A DNA stretch of 64,000 nucleotides. Source: Bacillus carboniphilus (GTDB lineage Bacteria; Bacillota; Bacilli; Bacillales; JAIVKR01). Position numbers and translations under genes: made by a program. Below are positions 38,124 through 46,887 of the stretch, piece after piece. The stretch spans positions 806,001-870,000 of the forward strand of contig NZ_CP129013.1 of NCBI RefSeq assembly GCF_020524035.2. The letters run 5' to 3'. How positions within the stretch are numbered: position 1 is the first letter of the stretch; each line of letters begins with the position of its first letter. The notes under the pieces were generated by a model. That model had not been told where the DNA came from, made no database searches, and saw nothing but the letters and a program-made list of their open reading frames with translations.

Positions 38124-38288
38124 ATGTTCAGTTTGAATCAAGAAATCGATATGACTAAACAAGAGATACAAACAGAAAAACGATCGGAAACCTTTCGAAA
38201 ATTCGATCAAATAATTAATTTTGCTCTAATCGTTTTAAAATATATATCTTATAGTGCGTGTTTAAAAAGTCCGGAAAAAGGACGCTGA
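38124..38288 (+). CDS. Short hypothetical frame, probably a remnant
   Basis: A 54-codon frame starts MFSLNQEIDMTKQEIQTEK and has one hydrophobic stretch (IINFALIVLKYISYS). Its end runs into a sequence shared with the repeat near 25320 (GTGCGTGTT-AAAAAG). No good ribosome site is present. It looks like a truncated N-terminus fused to repeat sequence. Confidence 0.25.
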   Translation: MFSLNQEIDMTKQEIQTEKRSETFRKFDQIINFALIVLKYISYSACLKSPEKGR

Positions 38289-38373
38289 ATAGAAAAGTTG
38301 AAGCTCTTTGCTCACACCCGACAAGCTTGAAGGAACTTCTTCCCTTTTACTCCCATCAGTTTAATCCAAAACC

Positions 38374-38672
38374 TCAACTATCTCCTTTAGCATCGGATTC
38401 TACTCTTCCACTTGCATTGGAACAGCGGATCCAGGATGAATAGATCTTTGCCGCTTTAAATAGACCTATTTTCAAGTATTTTAGAATGTTTTCATGAACA
38501 GTAAACTCTGCTTTCAATAAGCCAGTGTGTTTTGGATGGGCATCTTCTTTCCTCTTTCCAACTTCATAATCTTGCTCCATTTTTTTCGTAACGTTTCTTC
38601 CATTTGATCAATTAATATTGCTCCATTTTCCGGAATCGCTTCAAGTTTAGACGGTTTAATATTTAGTGTCAT
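38374..38672 (-). pseudogene. N-terminal remnant of a catalase-like heme protein
   Basis: ATG 38672 has AAAGGAG upstream and reads MTLNIKPSKLEAIPENGA. After a frame change near 38580 it continues with DAHPKHTGLLKAEFTVHEN and SSWIRCSNASGRVESDAKGD. That pattern (KHxGxxxAEFTV, WIRFSNASG) belongs to the y4iL-like catalase-related family. Everything after the first ~100 residues is missing, replaced by repeat-like sequence, so the gene is truncated as well as shifted. Confidence 0.6.
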
Positions 38673-38947
38673 GATTTATTTCTCCTTTTATTTGTAGAGT
38701 AATAATGCTTTTTATCTTACTATAATTCTAAATCCAATTAACAATTATGTCATATTAAATTACACACAATTATTTATATATATTAATCTATTGGGTATGT
38801 TTTAAAATGTTTCTCATGAGTTAAGATGAATGGTATTTATTTTTTATCTCTACGATATTTTAAAAATGCAAAATGTTATAATATGTGCAGTGGTATTTTT
38901 GTAAGAAAATTATATTTATAAAGTAATTAATAGAAAGAGTGGTAAAC

Positions 38948-39262
38948 ATGTCTTTTAATAAATGGTTAAGGGTGATTATTCCTGAAATTCAACTCATTGA
39001 CTATGCTAAACAAAACGGGGTTGTAAGAAAGAATACTAAACATCCATTATCCACCTCTACAATACGACCATTAGGGCAAAAACAACAGGTAGCAACTAGT
39101 CCATCTTGTTCTGCTAACACGGGGACACAAGCGAACGCAATGAGTAACTCGTCTTGTTCCTCTAAAAGTGCTCTATCAGCAAGCCCATTATCAACAGGAA
39201 GTATAAAAGAAGCTGTTCATGATATAAAAAAAGAGTGTCCATCAAATGAGAACCAAAACTGA
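38948..39262 (+). CDS. Small Ser/Cys-rich protein, first gene of the AAA+ operon
   Basis: The ~104-aa product starts MSFNKWLRVIIPEIQLIDYAKQNGVVRK, an amphipathic helical head, followed by a low-complexity tail rich in Ser, Thr, Ala and Gln with a few Cys (SPSCSANTG, SSCSSKSALS) and a charged end. No known family is recognised. It overlaps the start of the giant ATPase by 17 bp, so it is translated with it. It could be an adaptor or a substrate of the ATPase; that is inference. A GAGTGG site precedes ATG 38948. Confidence 0.65.
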   Translation: MSFNKWLRVIIPEIQLIDYAKQNGVVRKNTKHPLSTSTIRPLGQKQQVATSPSCSANTGTQANAMSNSSCSSKSALSASPLSTGSIKEAVHDIKKECPSNENQN

Positions 39263-42200
39263 TACGCAGGATGTAGATCATATATTTAGGAAAATAAGCC
39301 ATTCTTTAAATACATCAATACATGATCAAGAAGACTTTATTAATGAATTAGTTTTAGCGTATAAACGAGCTTATTTAAACCAAAAAAAAGGTGTTCTACA
39401 AGATACAATTTTGCTAGCTGGTTCAGAAGGAAATGGAAAAGTATATAGCCTTTCCTTATTGATTAAAGAGCTTTATCAAAACAGGATTATCCCTTATGGA
39501 AAAGTGATTGAGATTGATCTTTCATCTTATAACGAACGTGAAATTAATACGAACTTTATGGCGGATTGTTCAGCAGCTTTTGAATTTGGAATTGGCACGG
39601 TTTGTTTTAAAGGGATTAACTATGCTAATAATCAAATTGTAAAATATATTACAAACCTTGTAAGTAAGGGTTATTTCCGAACGGAAGCTGGCGTCTTAAT
39701 AGATGCAGAAGACTATTTTATTGTCTTTTGCCAAGATGAAGACGTTCTGACAAAAGAGGAAGCAATGAAAAAAGTACCGGAGCAATTGAAGTCTTACATA
39801 AATACTACGATTATCATTCAACCGTTATCGGAAGAGTCACTGGCTAAAGTTACTAGACGACTTTTATCGAAAATGAACAAAGAACTCCAATTAAAAGTAG
39901 ATGTATCCATCTCCTTTAACGATGATGTCGTACAATACCTTTGTGCATATGCTCTTAAAGAAAAGACATATAGTACGGCGCTTCATCGTTTTATTGAAAA
40001 TGATCTATTTAAAGCGTTAGTTGGTTTACGAGCAAGAAAGGAAATTCGTTCAGGAAATATGGTTCATCTTTTTATTGAAAATGATTCAATTGCCATACAG
40101 GCTAACAATATTCATCTTCCAGTATTAAAGCTTGCAACGAAAGAGAGCGAGTCTTTAGAAACTCTATTAGAACAATTACATCAATTAATCGGTTTAGAAT
40201 CCGTCAAGTCATTTGTAGATGAATTGATTGATACGGCTAAAATTCAAAAAATGCGCAAAGATAAAGGTCAAAAGGATGTTCCTTTAACCTTACATATGGT
40301 TTTCTCAGGAAACCCTGGGACAGGTAAAACAACCATTGCAAGATTAATAAGTAAACTCCTGAAAGAAATCGGAATTTTATCAAAAGGACAATTAGTAGAA
40401 ACAGCGAGGCAAGACTTAGTTGGTGAATATGTAGGCTCAACCGCGCCAAAAACAAACGCAAAAATTCATGAAGCAATAGGTGGGGTCTTGTTTATTGATG
40501 AAGCCTATACTTTGGCCCGTGATAAAAATGATTCTTTTGGACGTGAAGCGATTGATACCCTTGTGAAAGGAATGGAAGACTACCGGGATGATTTAGTCGT
40601 CATTTTAGCAGGCTATACGAATGAAATGGGAGGTTTCTTAAAAGTCAATCCAGGTTTAACCTCACGTTTTCCTTTTCAAGTTGAGTTTCCAGATTACACA
40701 CCTCAAGAAATGGTTCAAATTTGTACATTAATAGCAGGACAACGCGACTATAAGATTGATGAGGACATAGAGCCAGAGCTTGTCGATTTATTTGAGAAAA
40801 AACAAATCCCAGGACGAAACGATAGCGGAAACGGAAGGCTCGTTAGAAATATATTAGATGAAGCTATAAGAAAACAATCTGCTCGATTAGTTGAACAAGC
40901 AGAAGAAGATGTCGATTTAAATTTACTTTTAAAAGAGGATTTCGGCATCGTGGAGGAAAGACCGTTTCAACTTGAACAAGAACTAAATCAAATTATTGGT
41001 TTAGATCATGTAAAAACGTTTATTCGCACGCTTGAAAAACAGATCCTGGTTAATAAAAGGCGAAAAGATGCTGGTATTGAAGTGAAAATAGAGCAAAATA
41101 TTAATATGATATTTACGGGCAATCCTGGAACGGGAAAGACGACGATCGCACGTTTTGTTGCTCAAATGTTAAAAGAACTTGGTGTCATTAAACAAGGGCA
41201 CTTAGTAGAGGTCGGTAGAACAGAACTTGTTTCAGGTTATGCTGGACAAACGGCTGAGAAAACAAAAGAAGTTGTCGAATCTGCTCTTGGTGGAGTCCTT
41301 TTTATTGATGAAGCTTATTCTTTAGTGAATAAAAGTTGTGGGGGAGCTGGGGAAGAAGCCATTAATGAGATTGTAAGGTTAGTAGAAATTCATAAAGATA
41401 ACATTGTAGTTATTCTGGCTGGGTACTCATTAGAAATGGAAGACTTCTTAAAAGTAAATCCAGGCTTAGCTTCTCGTTTTCCATTGAAAATTGAGTTTCC
41501 AGATTACTCTGCGGGAGAGATGCTGCAAATAACAGAATTAATGGTTCAATCTCGAGGATTTACGATTTCTAAGGATATTTTACAACCATTAAAAGAACTT
41601 TTTGAGACGAAACAAATCGCTGGTAGAAAAGATATTGGAAATGGTCGTCTCGTTCGAAATATGCTTGAAGAAGCCATTAGAAATCAGGCAGTACGAATCG
41701 CCGATCAATTGGATATATCAGATGAAGAACTAACATTGTTAACAAAAACTGATTTCAATCTGAAAGAAGAAGTGAAACAAACGGCATTTGAAGAACTAGA
41801 TAGAATTATTGGATTAACGAATGTAAAAGAGTTTGTCAAAAGCTTATCTGCTCAAATTGAAATGAACAATCGGAGAAAATTACTAGGTTTACCTGATATG
41901 GCAGGCCAAAGCTTGCATATGGTGTTCAAGGGGAACCCTGGAACGGGGAAAACAACTGTGGCACGTATTTTAGCTAAAAGATTAAAAGAGCTTAACGTGA
42001 TTAAAACGGATAGGCTTGTGGAAACAGACCGCTCATCATTGGTTGCTGGTTTTGTTGGACAAACAGCGATAAAAACAAAAGAAGTGATTGAGAGTGCTTT
42101 AGGTGGTGTTCTCTTTATTGATGAAGCATACAGTCTATCCAGTGATTCATTTGGTAAAGAAGCGATTGATACACTCGTAAAAGCAATGGAAGATCATAAA

Positions 42201-42578
42201 GAAGAACTTGTCGTCATTGTTGCGGGTTATGATGAAGATATGGAGCAATTTTTAAGTATAAATCCAGGATTACGTTCACGCTTTCCGCATATCTTGACCT
42301 TTAATGATTATTCGCCTGAAGAGTTATTACAAATAAGTTGCCTTATATTTAAAAATAAAGGTTATCAAACATCTGAATCAGCTGAAAAAACATTACTAAA
42401 GTTATTTGAGGAATCTACTGCTAACGGAAATGGACGTTATTCGAGGAACATTTGTGAAAAAGCAATTCGTGAACATGCCATGCACTACGCCAAAAATATC
42501 GATGCCACATATGAAGAACTAACGACCATTGATGCCGTTCACATTTCCAACTCGAAAGGAGAGAGTGCACATGTTTAG
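39246..42578 (+). CDS. 1110-aa CbxX/CfxQ-type AAA+ ATPase with four modules
   Basis: The N-terminal ~290 residues look like a ClpB-type AAA module with a spoiled Walker A (ILLAGSEGNGKVYSL) and no acidic Walker B, probably inactive. Three near-identical CbxX/CfxQ modules follow, spaced ~271 residues apart. Each has Walker A GNPGTGKTT (near 354, 625 and 896), Walker B GGVLFIDEAY, and an arginine-finger segment NPGLxSRFP. The family includes SpoVK, RuBisCO activase CbbX and T7SS EccA; these remodel proteins by threading or pulling. Three intact modules in one chain are unusual. The gene is flanked by overlapping small and membrane-protein genes, so it likely acts at the membrane. Confidence 0.88.
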   Translation: MRTKTDTQDVDHIFRKISHSLNTSIHDQEDFINELVLAYKRAYLNQKKGVLQDTILLAGSEGNGKVYSLSLLIKELYQNRIIPYGKVIEIDLSSYNEREINTNFMADCSAAFEFGIGTVCFKGINYANNQIVKYITNLVSKGYFRTEAGVLIDAEDYFIVFCQDEDVLTKEEAMKKVPEQLKSYINTTIIIQPLSEESLAKVTRRLLSKMNKELQLKVDVSISFNDDVVQYLCAYALKEKTYSTALHRFIENDLFKALVGLRARKEIRSGNMVHLFIENDSIAIQANNIHLPVLKLATKESESLETLLEQLHQLIGLESVKSFVDELIDTAKIQKMRKDKGQKDVPLTLHMVFSGNPGTGKTTIARLISKLLKEIGILSKGQLVETARQDLVGEYVGSTAPKTNAKIHEAIGGVLFIDEAYTLARDKNDSFGREAIDTLVKGMEDYRDDLVVILAGYTNEMGGFLKVNPGLTSRFPFQVEFPDYTPQEMVQICTLIAGQRDYKIDEDIEPELVDLFEKKQIPGRNDSGNGRLVRNILDEAIRKQSARLVEQAEEDVDLNLLLKEDFGIVEERPFQLEQELNQIIGLDHVKTFIRTLEKQILVNKRRKDAGIEVKIEQNINMIFTGNPGTGKTTIARFVAQMLKELGVIKQGHLVEVGRTELVSGYAGQTAEKTKEVVESALGGVLFIDEAYSLVNKSCGGAGEEAINEIVRLVEIHKDNIVVILAGYSLEMEDFLKVNPGLASRFPLKIEFPDYSAGEMLQITELMVQSRGFTISKDILQPLKELFETKQIAGRKDIGNGRLVRNMLEEAIRNQAVRIADQLDISDEELTLLTKTDFNLKEEVKQTAFEELDRIIGLTNVKEFVKSLSAQIEMNNRRKLLGLPDMAGQSLHMVFKGNPGTGKTTVARILAKRLKELNVIKTDRLVETDRSSLVAGFVGQTAIKTKEVIESALGGVLFIDEAYSLSSDSFGKEAIDTLVKAMEDHKEELVVIVAGYDEDMEQFLSINPGLRSRFPHILTFNDYSPEELLQISCLIFKNKGYQTSESAEKTLLKLFEESTANGNGRYSRNICEKAIREHAMHYAKNIDATYEELTTIDAVHISNSKGESAHV

Positions 42579-42996
42579 GATGATCCTTTTTGTTCCTTTT
42601 CTATTACTCTATATTTTGTTCTTTTTAGTGCTTTTATTTAGTCCATTTATGTCTTTAGCAGATATTATAGCGGTAATTGAACATGAAGCACCTAAAGAAA
42701 ATTACTATTTTGCCCTGTTATTTGTCATCAGCCTGATTTTATATCTATCAATGCGAGTCTCTCTCTTTCGAAAGATTTATTTGAAGATGCCTGTTTTATG
42801 GCCACTTAGTCAAATGGTCTTTATTATGCTTGTCGGGTTATCATTTGGATTGTTTTTTATGAACCTATGGGCAGAAAATGCGATTATTTCAAAAACGATC
42901 GCAATTAGTTTAACAGTTATCAGCATTTTGCTTGTACGCGTATTTATGTCTTATTGGTATAAGAAATATCCGATTAGTGTCAAAATGTTCAAATAG
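42571..42996 (+). CDS. Small integral membrane protein of the AAA+ operon
   Basis: The 141-aa product (MFRMILFVPFLLLYILFF...) has four predicted membrane helices and short loops, and no family I recognise. ATG 42571 overlaps the ATPase stop by 8 bp and uses AAAGGAG within the ATPase gene, so expression is coupled. It may anchor or gate a membrane complex with the ATPase and the next gene's product. Confidence 0.75.
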   Translation: MFRMILFVPFLLLYILFFLVLLFSPFMSLADIIAVIEHEAPKENYYFALLFVISLILYLSMRVSLFRKIYLKMPVLWPLSQMVFIMLVGLSFGLFFMNLWAENAIISKTIAISLTVISILLVRVFMSYWYKKYPISVKMFK

Positions 42997-43011
42997 GAAG
43001 GAGTGATCTCA

Positions 43012-43635
43012 ATGAGAAATCAAAAAGAAAAACAACAAAGTGAATTAAATAAAATGGATGATATAGAGACAATAAATAACAAAGTTAATCATGATTCTGA
43101 AGAGATACCTCTAGATGAAAATGAAGAAGAGACACTCTTTTTAGGAGAAAGTAAGTTTCGAACAGGATTCGGTTTGTTATCCATTGTATTTCTTGTTATC
43201 ACGATATTAACAACAACGACATTAACAGAAGAAGAAGCACTTGCAGAGATTAAGAATCGAAGCAGTGAATCTATTACGTCTAGCTTTAAATTAACGGCAG
43301 AGACAAAAGTACAATTGGAGTCGCAAGATTTTGAGGTTACTGATTTTGAAGGAAATGGCACAGCTAGAATGCTCATTTGGGATTTCACCGGTCATTCAGG
43401 AAATGAAGTTCAAATATTAGTAGATGGTCAAGTAATTAGAGATGTCCATATTTTAAATGATAATGTCGCTGCTTATTCCGTACCCGTCCCTAGTGTAGTG
43501 ACGATTCGAGGGCTGGATAGCACAACTGAAACACCCATTCAATATGCAGTCAAATTCCCAGATAGAAAGCAAACACTGTTTAACGTAGTGCCTATAGAAG
43601 GGACGAATCAGTACACGCTAGTACCGAGGTTTTAA
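43012..43635 (+). CDS. Single-pass membrane protein with an extracellular beta domain, AAA+ operon
   Basis: The product (~207 aa) has an acidic cytoplasmic N-terminus (residues 1-47, including DSEEIPLDENEEETLF), one membrane helix (FGLLSIVFLVITILTTTT) and an external ~140-residue domain with regular beta strands (MLIWDFTGHSGNEVQILVDG, YSVPVPSVVTIRGLD). GGAAGGAGTG is well placed before ATG 43012, 16 bp after the previous gene. The acidic tail could contact the ATPase. Function is unknown. Confidence 0.75.
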   Translation: MRNQKEKQQSELNKMDDIETINNKVNHDSEEIPLDENEEETLFLGESKFRTGFGLLSIVFLVITILTTTTLTEEEALAEIKNRSSESITSSFKLTAETKVQLESQDFEVTDFEGNGTARMLIWDFTGHSGNEVQILVDGQVIRDVHILNDNVAAYSVPVPSVVTIRGLDSTTETPIQYAVKFPDRKQTLFNVVPIEGTNQYTLVPRF

Positions 43636-43671
43636 GTGGATTCAGGGAGAGAGAAGAAGAAATCTCTCTCC

Positions 43672-44043
43672 CTACTTCATACCATAAGGCACATATTGAT
43701 TGAAATCCATCTGATATTCTTTTATTTCTTTTATTAAATTCTCCTCATATTTGACTATACTCACTCCATAAAAATGGTACTTTCCTCCTTTCGAGCGACA
43801 TTTAAACTCCCATTCATATATTCCAACATCCAAAGTTGAATCATAAAACTCAGAGGAAATTCCCCAGTACTCAATTTGGTCTCCATTTTCAATCCAATCT
43901 GTTAGCCAACTATGAACTTGTCCTTTGTTATTGTAAATGGGGCCAAAACATTCCATTACTACACATTGTTCATGCAGACTGTGAAGTACTTGGTCAATAT
44001 TGTTGGTCTGCCAACCTTTGTATTCGTGCGATTCAAATTTCAT
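43672..44043 (-). CDS. NTF2-like (SnoaL-type) protein
   Basis: The 123-aa product has the cone-shaped NTF2-like pattern: an N-terminal helix region (YKGWQTNNIDQVLHSLHEQCVVME), then strands YEWEFKCRSKGGKYHFYGVSIVKYEENLIKEIKEYQ, typical of the curved beta-sheet. Catalytic residues cannot be named. The ribosome site before ATG 44043 is weak. It is convergent with the AAA+ operon. Confidence 0.6.
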   Translation of the reverse strand: MKFESHEYKGWQTNNIDQVLHSLHEQCVVMECFGPIYNNKGQVHSWLTDWIENGDQIEYWGISSEFYDSTLDVGIYEWEFKCRSKGGKYHFYGVSIVKYEENLIKEIKEYQMDFNQYVPYGMK

Positions 44044-44230
44044 GAGCTAATCAAAAAGAATAAATTCCCTAAAAAGATTCAAGTTTTAATGAAATGTATA
44101 ACCATATATGTTTAATATATACTCAAAAAAAGTATATCTTGGTGAAGTAAGCCATTATAATAGAAATATAAGATTTTATTTTCATATTTTGTAAAGACAT
44201 TGGAGAAATTAATAGAAGGGGAGAGGTACT

Positions 44231-45385
44231 ATGCGCGAAGTTGTCATTGTGGAAGGGGTTAGAACACCCGTCGGGAAGAGAAATGGTTTGTTAAAAGATA
44301 TACGTCCTGATGATCTTGCGGCAAAGGTGTTAAAAGAAGTTGTAGTACGATCTGGGATAGATGCAGGTATTGTTGATGATGTTATTTTAGGTTGCGTTAC
44401 TCAGTCAGGAGAACAAGCTGGGGACATTGCGAGAATAGCTTCTTTAATAGCAGGGTTTCCAATAGCTGTCCCTGGAACAACGATTGACCGACAATGTGGT
44501 TCAAGTCAGCAGGCCGTTCATTTCGCAGCCCAAGCCATTTTGGCAGGAGACATGGATGTTGTCATTGCTGGAGGGGTAGAAAGTATGTCAAGAGTACCAA
44601 TAGGATCAAACTATCAAAATGCTGTTCCTTTCAGCTCAAAATTAAAAGAACGTTATGAGATCATCCATCAAGGACTGTCAGCAGAAAGAATTGCAGAGAA
44701 ATATGAAATTACTCGTAGAGAGCTAGACGATTATTCGGCTGAAAGTCATCGACGCGCTTTAAAAGCTCAATCAAAAGGTTATTTTAAAAATGAAATCATG
44801 CCACTTGAAGTCACACTCGAAAACGAACAAACAATAGTAATAACTGAAGATTCCGGTCCAAGAGAAGGAACATCACCAGAAGTCCTTGCAGGGTTAAAAA
44901 CGGTTTTTAAAGATGATGGTGTCATTCATGCTGGTAACTCAAGTCAAATCAGTGATGGCGCTGCCGTTCTTTTGTTAATGAGCCGTGAAAAAGCCGAAGA
45001 ATTGGGATTAAAATCTCGATTTAAAGTACATACAAGAGTCGTTGTCGGATCGGATCCAACGATGATGCTAACAGGACCTATTCCAGCTACAGAAAAAGTA
45101 TTGAGAAAAGCGGGATTAACCATTGAGGATATCGATGTTTTTGAAGTCAATGAAGCATTTGCACCTGTTCCGATGGCTTGGATAAAAGAAACAGGAGCTG
45201 ATCCAAAAAAATTAAATCCTAATGGGGGAGCGATCGCCTTAGGACATCCACTTGGGGCGAGTGGGGCTCGCCTTATGATTACGATGATGAATGAGTTAGA
45301 AAGGTCTGGAGGACGTTTTGGTCTGCAGACGATGTGTGAAGGACATGGAATGGCCAACGCCACAATTATTGAACGTATAAGTTGA
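44231..45385 (+). CDS. Thiolase family acetyl-CoA acyltransferase
   Basis: The 384-aa enzyme condenses or cleaves acyl-CoA thioesters. The acylated Cys is in TIDRQCGSSQQAVHFAAQAI near residue 90. GGVESMSRVPIG, EVNEAFAPVPMAW and the catalytic His in GGAIALGHPLGASGARL follow, and the last Cys is in MCEGHGMANA. AGGGGAGAGG precedes ATG 44231. No beta-oxidation partners are adjacent; degradative or biosynthetic direction is not decidable here. A strong terminator follows. Confidence 0.9.
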   Translation: MREVVIVEGVRTPVGKRNGLLKDIRPDDLAAKVLKEVVVRSGIDAGIVDDVILGCVTQSGEQAGDIARIASLIAGFPIAVPGTTIDRQCGSSQQAVHFAAQAILAGDMDVVIAGGVESMSRVPIGSNYQNAVPFSSKLKERYEIIHQGLSAERIAEKYEITRRELDDYSAESHRRALKAQSKGYFKNEIMPLEVTLENEQTIVITEDSGPREGTSPEVLAGLKTVFKDDGVIHAGNSSQISDGAAVLLLMSREKAEELGLKSRFKVHTRVVVGSDPTMMLTGPIPATEKVLRKAGLTIEDIDVFEVNEAFAPVPMAWIKETGADPKKLNPNGGAIALGHPLGASGARLMITMMNELERSGGRFGLQTMCEGHGMANATIIERIS

Positions 45386-45397
45386 ATGAAGTTCAAC

Positions 45398-45430
45398 AAA
45401 AAGCACTGATCAATTTGGTCAGTGCTTTTT
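45398..45430 (+). terminator. Terminator after the thiolase gene
   Basis: AAAAAGCACTGA (45398-45409) pairs with TCAGTGCTTTTT (45419-45430). The following stretch to 45634 holds no gene I can see. Confidence 0.85.
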
Positions 45431-45634
45431 GATAAGGAGTTACCTTCTGTAAATGTTCACGATGTGCTCTACCTTTCTAGATTGTAACCACATCTGGTAG
45501 GTTCCCCCATTTAAAATATAAATATGTATATAATTGGGGTGTTTAATTAAATAAATTCAGTTTAGCTAATTCTTTGACGAGTGTATCGTAATTTTAAAAC
45601 CAACTTTTGTTTGATTAAAGATCCAATAAAAACA

Positions 45635-46255
45635 CTACTGTAAACGATCAGGTGGTTCAATATTGTGTTGTTTTTTTGCTATCTCAGAAAAAATATCTTG
45701 ACTCGTTGATTCTTCAGAAGTAGATCTTTTCTTTGTAGTTGGAGTTAATCCTTGAGTTATTTTTTGTAGTTTCTGTTCCAATAATTGAATGTCTCTTTTG
45801 GTAGCCGGCTGGTACTCTAATTTTAACTCAACACCAACCTGTCCATTTGGTTCCAGTGTGGCCCATTTGACGTTATCAATAGCTGTTACGTTTTGTTGAC
45901 GTAATTTCATCTCTAATTGATCAACTGTAAAGCGCATTTTTTTCAAGTTCTTTTCATTGATATTTCCATTCTCAATGATAATTTTAGATTTTCCCGTAAT
46001 GAATTGTTCCATTTTATCTGATTTTACTTGAACATATTCCATGACGATGAGCGTAATAACAAGCATGGTTCCTACGGAAAGTGTAGTCCAAATATTCTTC
46101 CCGGCAAGAGGTTGGATTAGTAAAGACCCTATTCCAATCATAATGACAGTCTGTGCAAGTGTCATTTGGGAGATGGATTTCCTCCCAGCTATCCTTAATA
46201 ATAATGTTCCCCCCACAACTATTAATATTGATTTCCATATCCAATCGAGATCCAT
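45635..46255 (-). CDS. DUF421 membrane protein (YetF/YdfS-like)
   Basis: The ~206-aa product has three N-terminal membrane helices (around IWKSILIVVGGTLLLRIAGRKS, TVIMIGIGSLL and TLSVGTMLVITLIV). The cytoplasmic DUF421 domain follows (GKSKIIIENGNINEKNLKKMRF and LEMKLRQQNVTAIDNVKWATLEPNG). The LRIAGRKSISQMT signature is typical of the family, which includes spore-germination modulators in Bacillus. GGAGATGG precedes ATG 46255. A 29-codon membrane peptide gene lies 50 bp upstream. Confidence 0.85.
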   Translation of the reverse strand: MDLDWIWKSILIVVGGTLLLRIAGRKSISQMTLAQTVIMIGIGSLLIQPLAGKNIWTTLSVGTMLVITLIVMEYVQVKSDKMEQFITGKSKIIIENGNINEKNLKKMRFTVDQLEMKLRQQNVTAIDNVKWATLEPNGQVGVELKLEYQPATKRDIQLLEQKLQKITQGLTPTTKKRSTSEESTSQDIFSEIAKKQHNIEPPDRLQ

Positions 46256-46305
46256 ATAAAACCATCTCCATTCCACTTATTGTGCCATTATATTTTTATC
46301 CAAAT

Positions 46306-46395
46306 TATTCAATTTCATTAATAAATACCTGCTACCAAAAATAATACATTGCTAATAATCAGCATCCATAATACAAGAGGACTATTGATTTTCAT
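46306..46395 (-). CDS. 29-aa single-pass membrane peptide upstream of DUF421
   Basis: ATG 46395, preceded by GGGGTG at good spacing, opens a frame MKINSPLVLWMLII then SNVLFLVAGIYNEIE. It is almost entirely one membrane helix and stops at 46306. It lies in the same direction just before the DUF421 gene and could be its small partner. Support is the ribosome site, composition and context only. Confidence 0.5.
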
Positions 46396-46566
46396 TAAGC
46401 ATTCACCCCACTTCATTTTTAATTTTTTTGTTAGTTTGTAGGATATATTTGTATTTATTCTTTAATGTTGTTTTGAATTATTAGTGATATTTATAAATAT
46501 ATAAATATTAACATTTACATAACGAGAAAGTGAAGTATCAGCTTATCTTTTTTTAGAGAAGTGAGG

Positions 46567-46726
46567 GTCCTATTCTCGCCAAAATAAAATAGAAGAAGCA
46601 TTGCGAGAAATGGGTGCAATCTTTATTTTAGACTATATATCTAATGAGAAATTACGCAGTCGTGTTCAAAGAGAGTTAAATAAGAGAGAAGCCATGAATG
46701 TCGAGGAAAATCCCTTACATACATAA
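46567..46726 (+). pseudogene. Tn3-family transposase fragment
   Basis: One frame reads SRQNKIEEALREMGAIFILDY then ISNEKLRSRVQRELNKREAMN, matching the C-terminal region of Tn3-type TnpA (IxxAxxExGxxxxxxFIL.YI...LRRxVxxxLNKGEAxN). It is a ~50-codon scrap with no start. It is distinct from the fragment at 5759-6117. The rest of 46396-46852 shows nothing else. Confidence 0.6.
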
Positions 46727-46852
46727 AAAACAACATATATAAGGAAATAGATTTGAAAAATATAGGAGAACTTTTGTCTCTCCAGTATCTCTTATGATAA
46801 ATAAAAGAGAATCACATTCAGTTAGGAGCTACTCAAATATAATTCATATTAC

Positions 46853-46881
46853 TTTACATTTATCAATTAGTACTATATAGT
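46853..46881 (+). promoter_or_regulatory. Promoter of the TetR gene (predicted leaderless)
   Basis: TTTACA (46853-46858) and TATAGT (46876-46881) are spaced 17 bp and match sigma-A boxes at five of six positions each. The ATG is at 46888, right where transcription should start, and no ribosome site exists between them. Confidence 0.55.
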
Positions 46882-46887
46882 ACTAAT
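46866..46887. promoter_or_regulatory. TetR operator O1, perfect palindrome abutting the start codon
   Basis: The half-site ATTAGTACTAT is followed by its exact inverse, giving a 22-bp perfect palindrome over the -10 box that ends at the base before the TetR ATG. A second copy with two mismatched central bases precedes the next gene. The TetR protein is the obvious ligand. Confidence 0.8.

Noticed and set aside
38258-38443. 61-codon plus-strand frame
   Set aside because: It overlaps the catalase-like remnant on the other strand and repeat sequence; no ribosome site or homology pattern.
39246-42578. Type VII secretion locus (EccA-like ATPase)
   Set aside because: No FtsK/EssC ATPase, WXG100 protein or other Ess component is near; only the AAA+ family is shared.
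44944-45399. 151-codon minus-strand frame inside the thiolase gene
   Set aside because: It is a shadow of a fully convincing thiolase and has no ribosome site or family signature.
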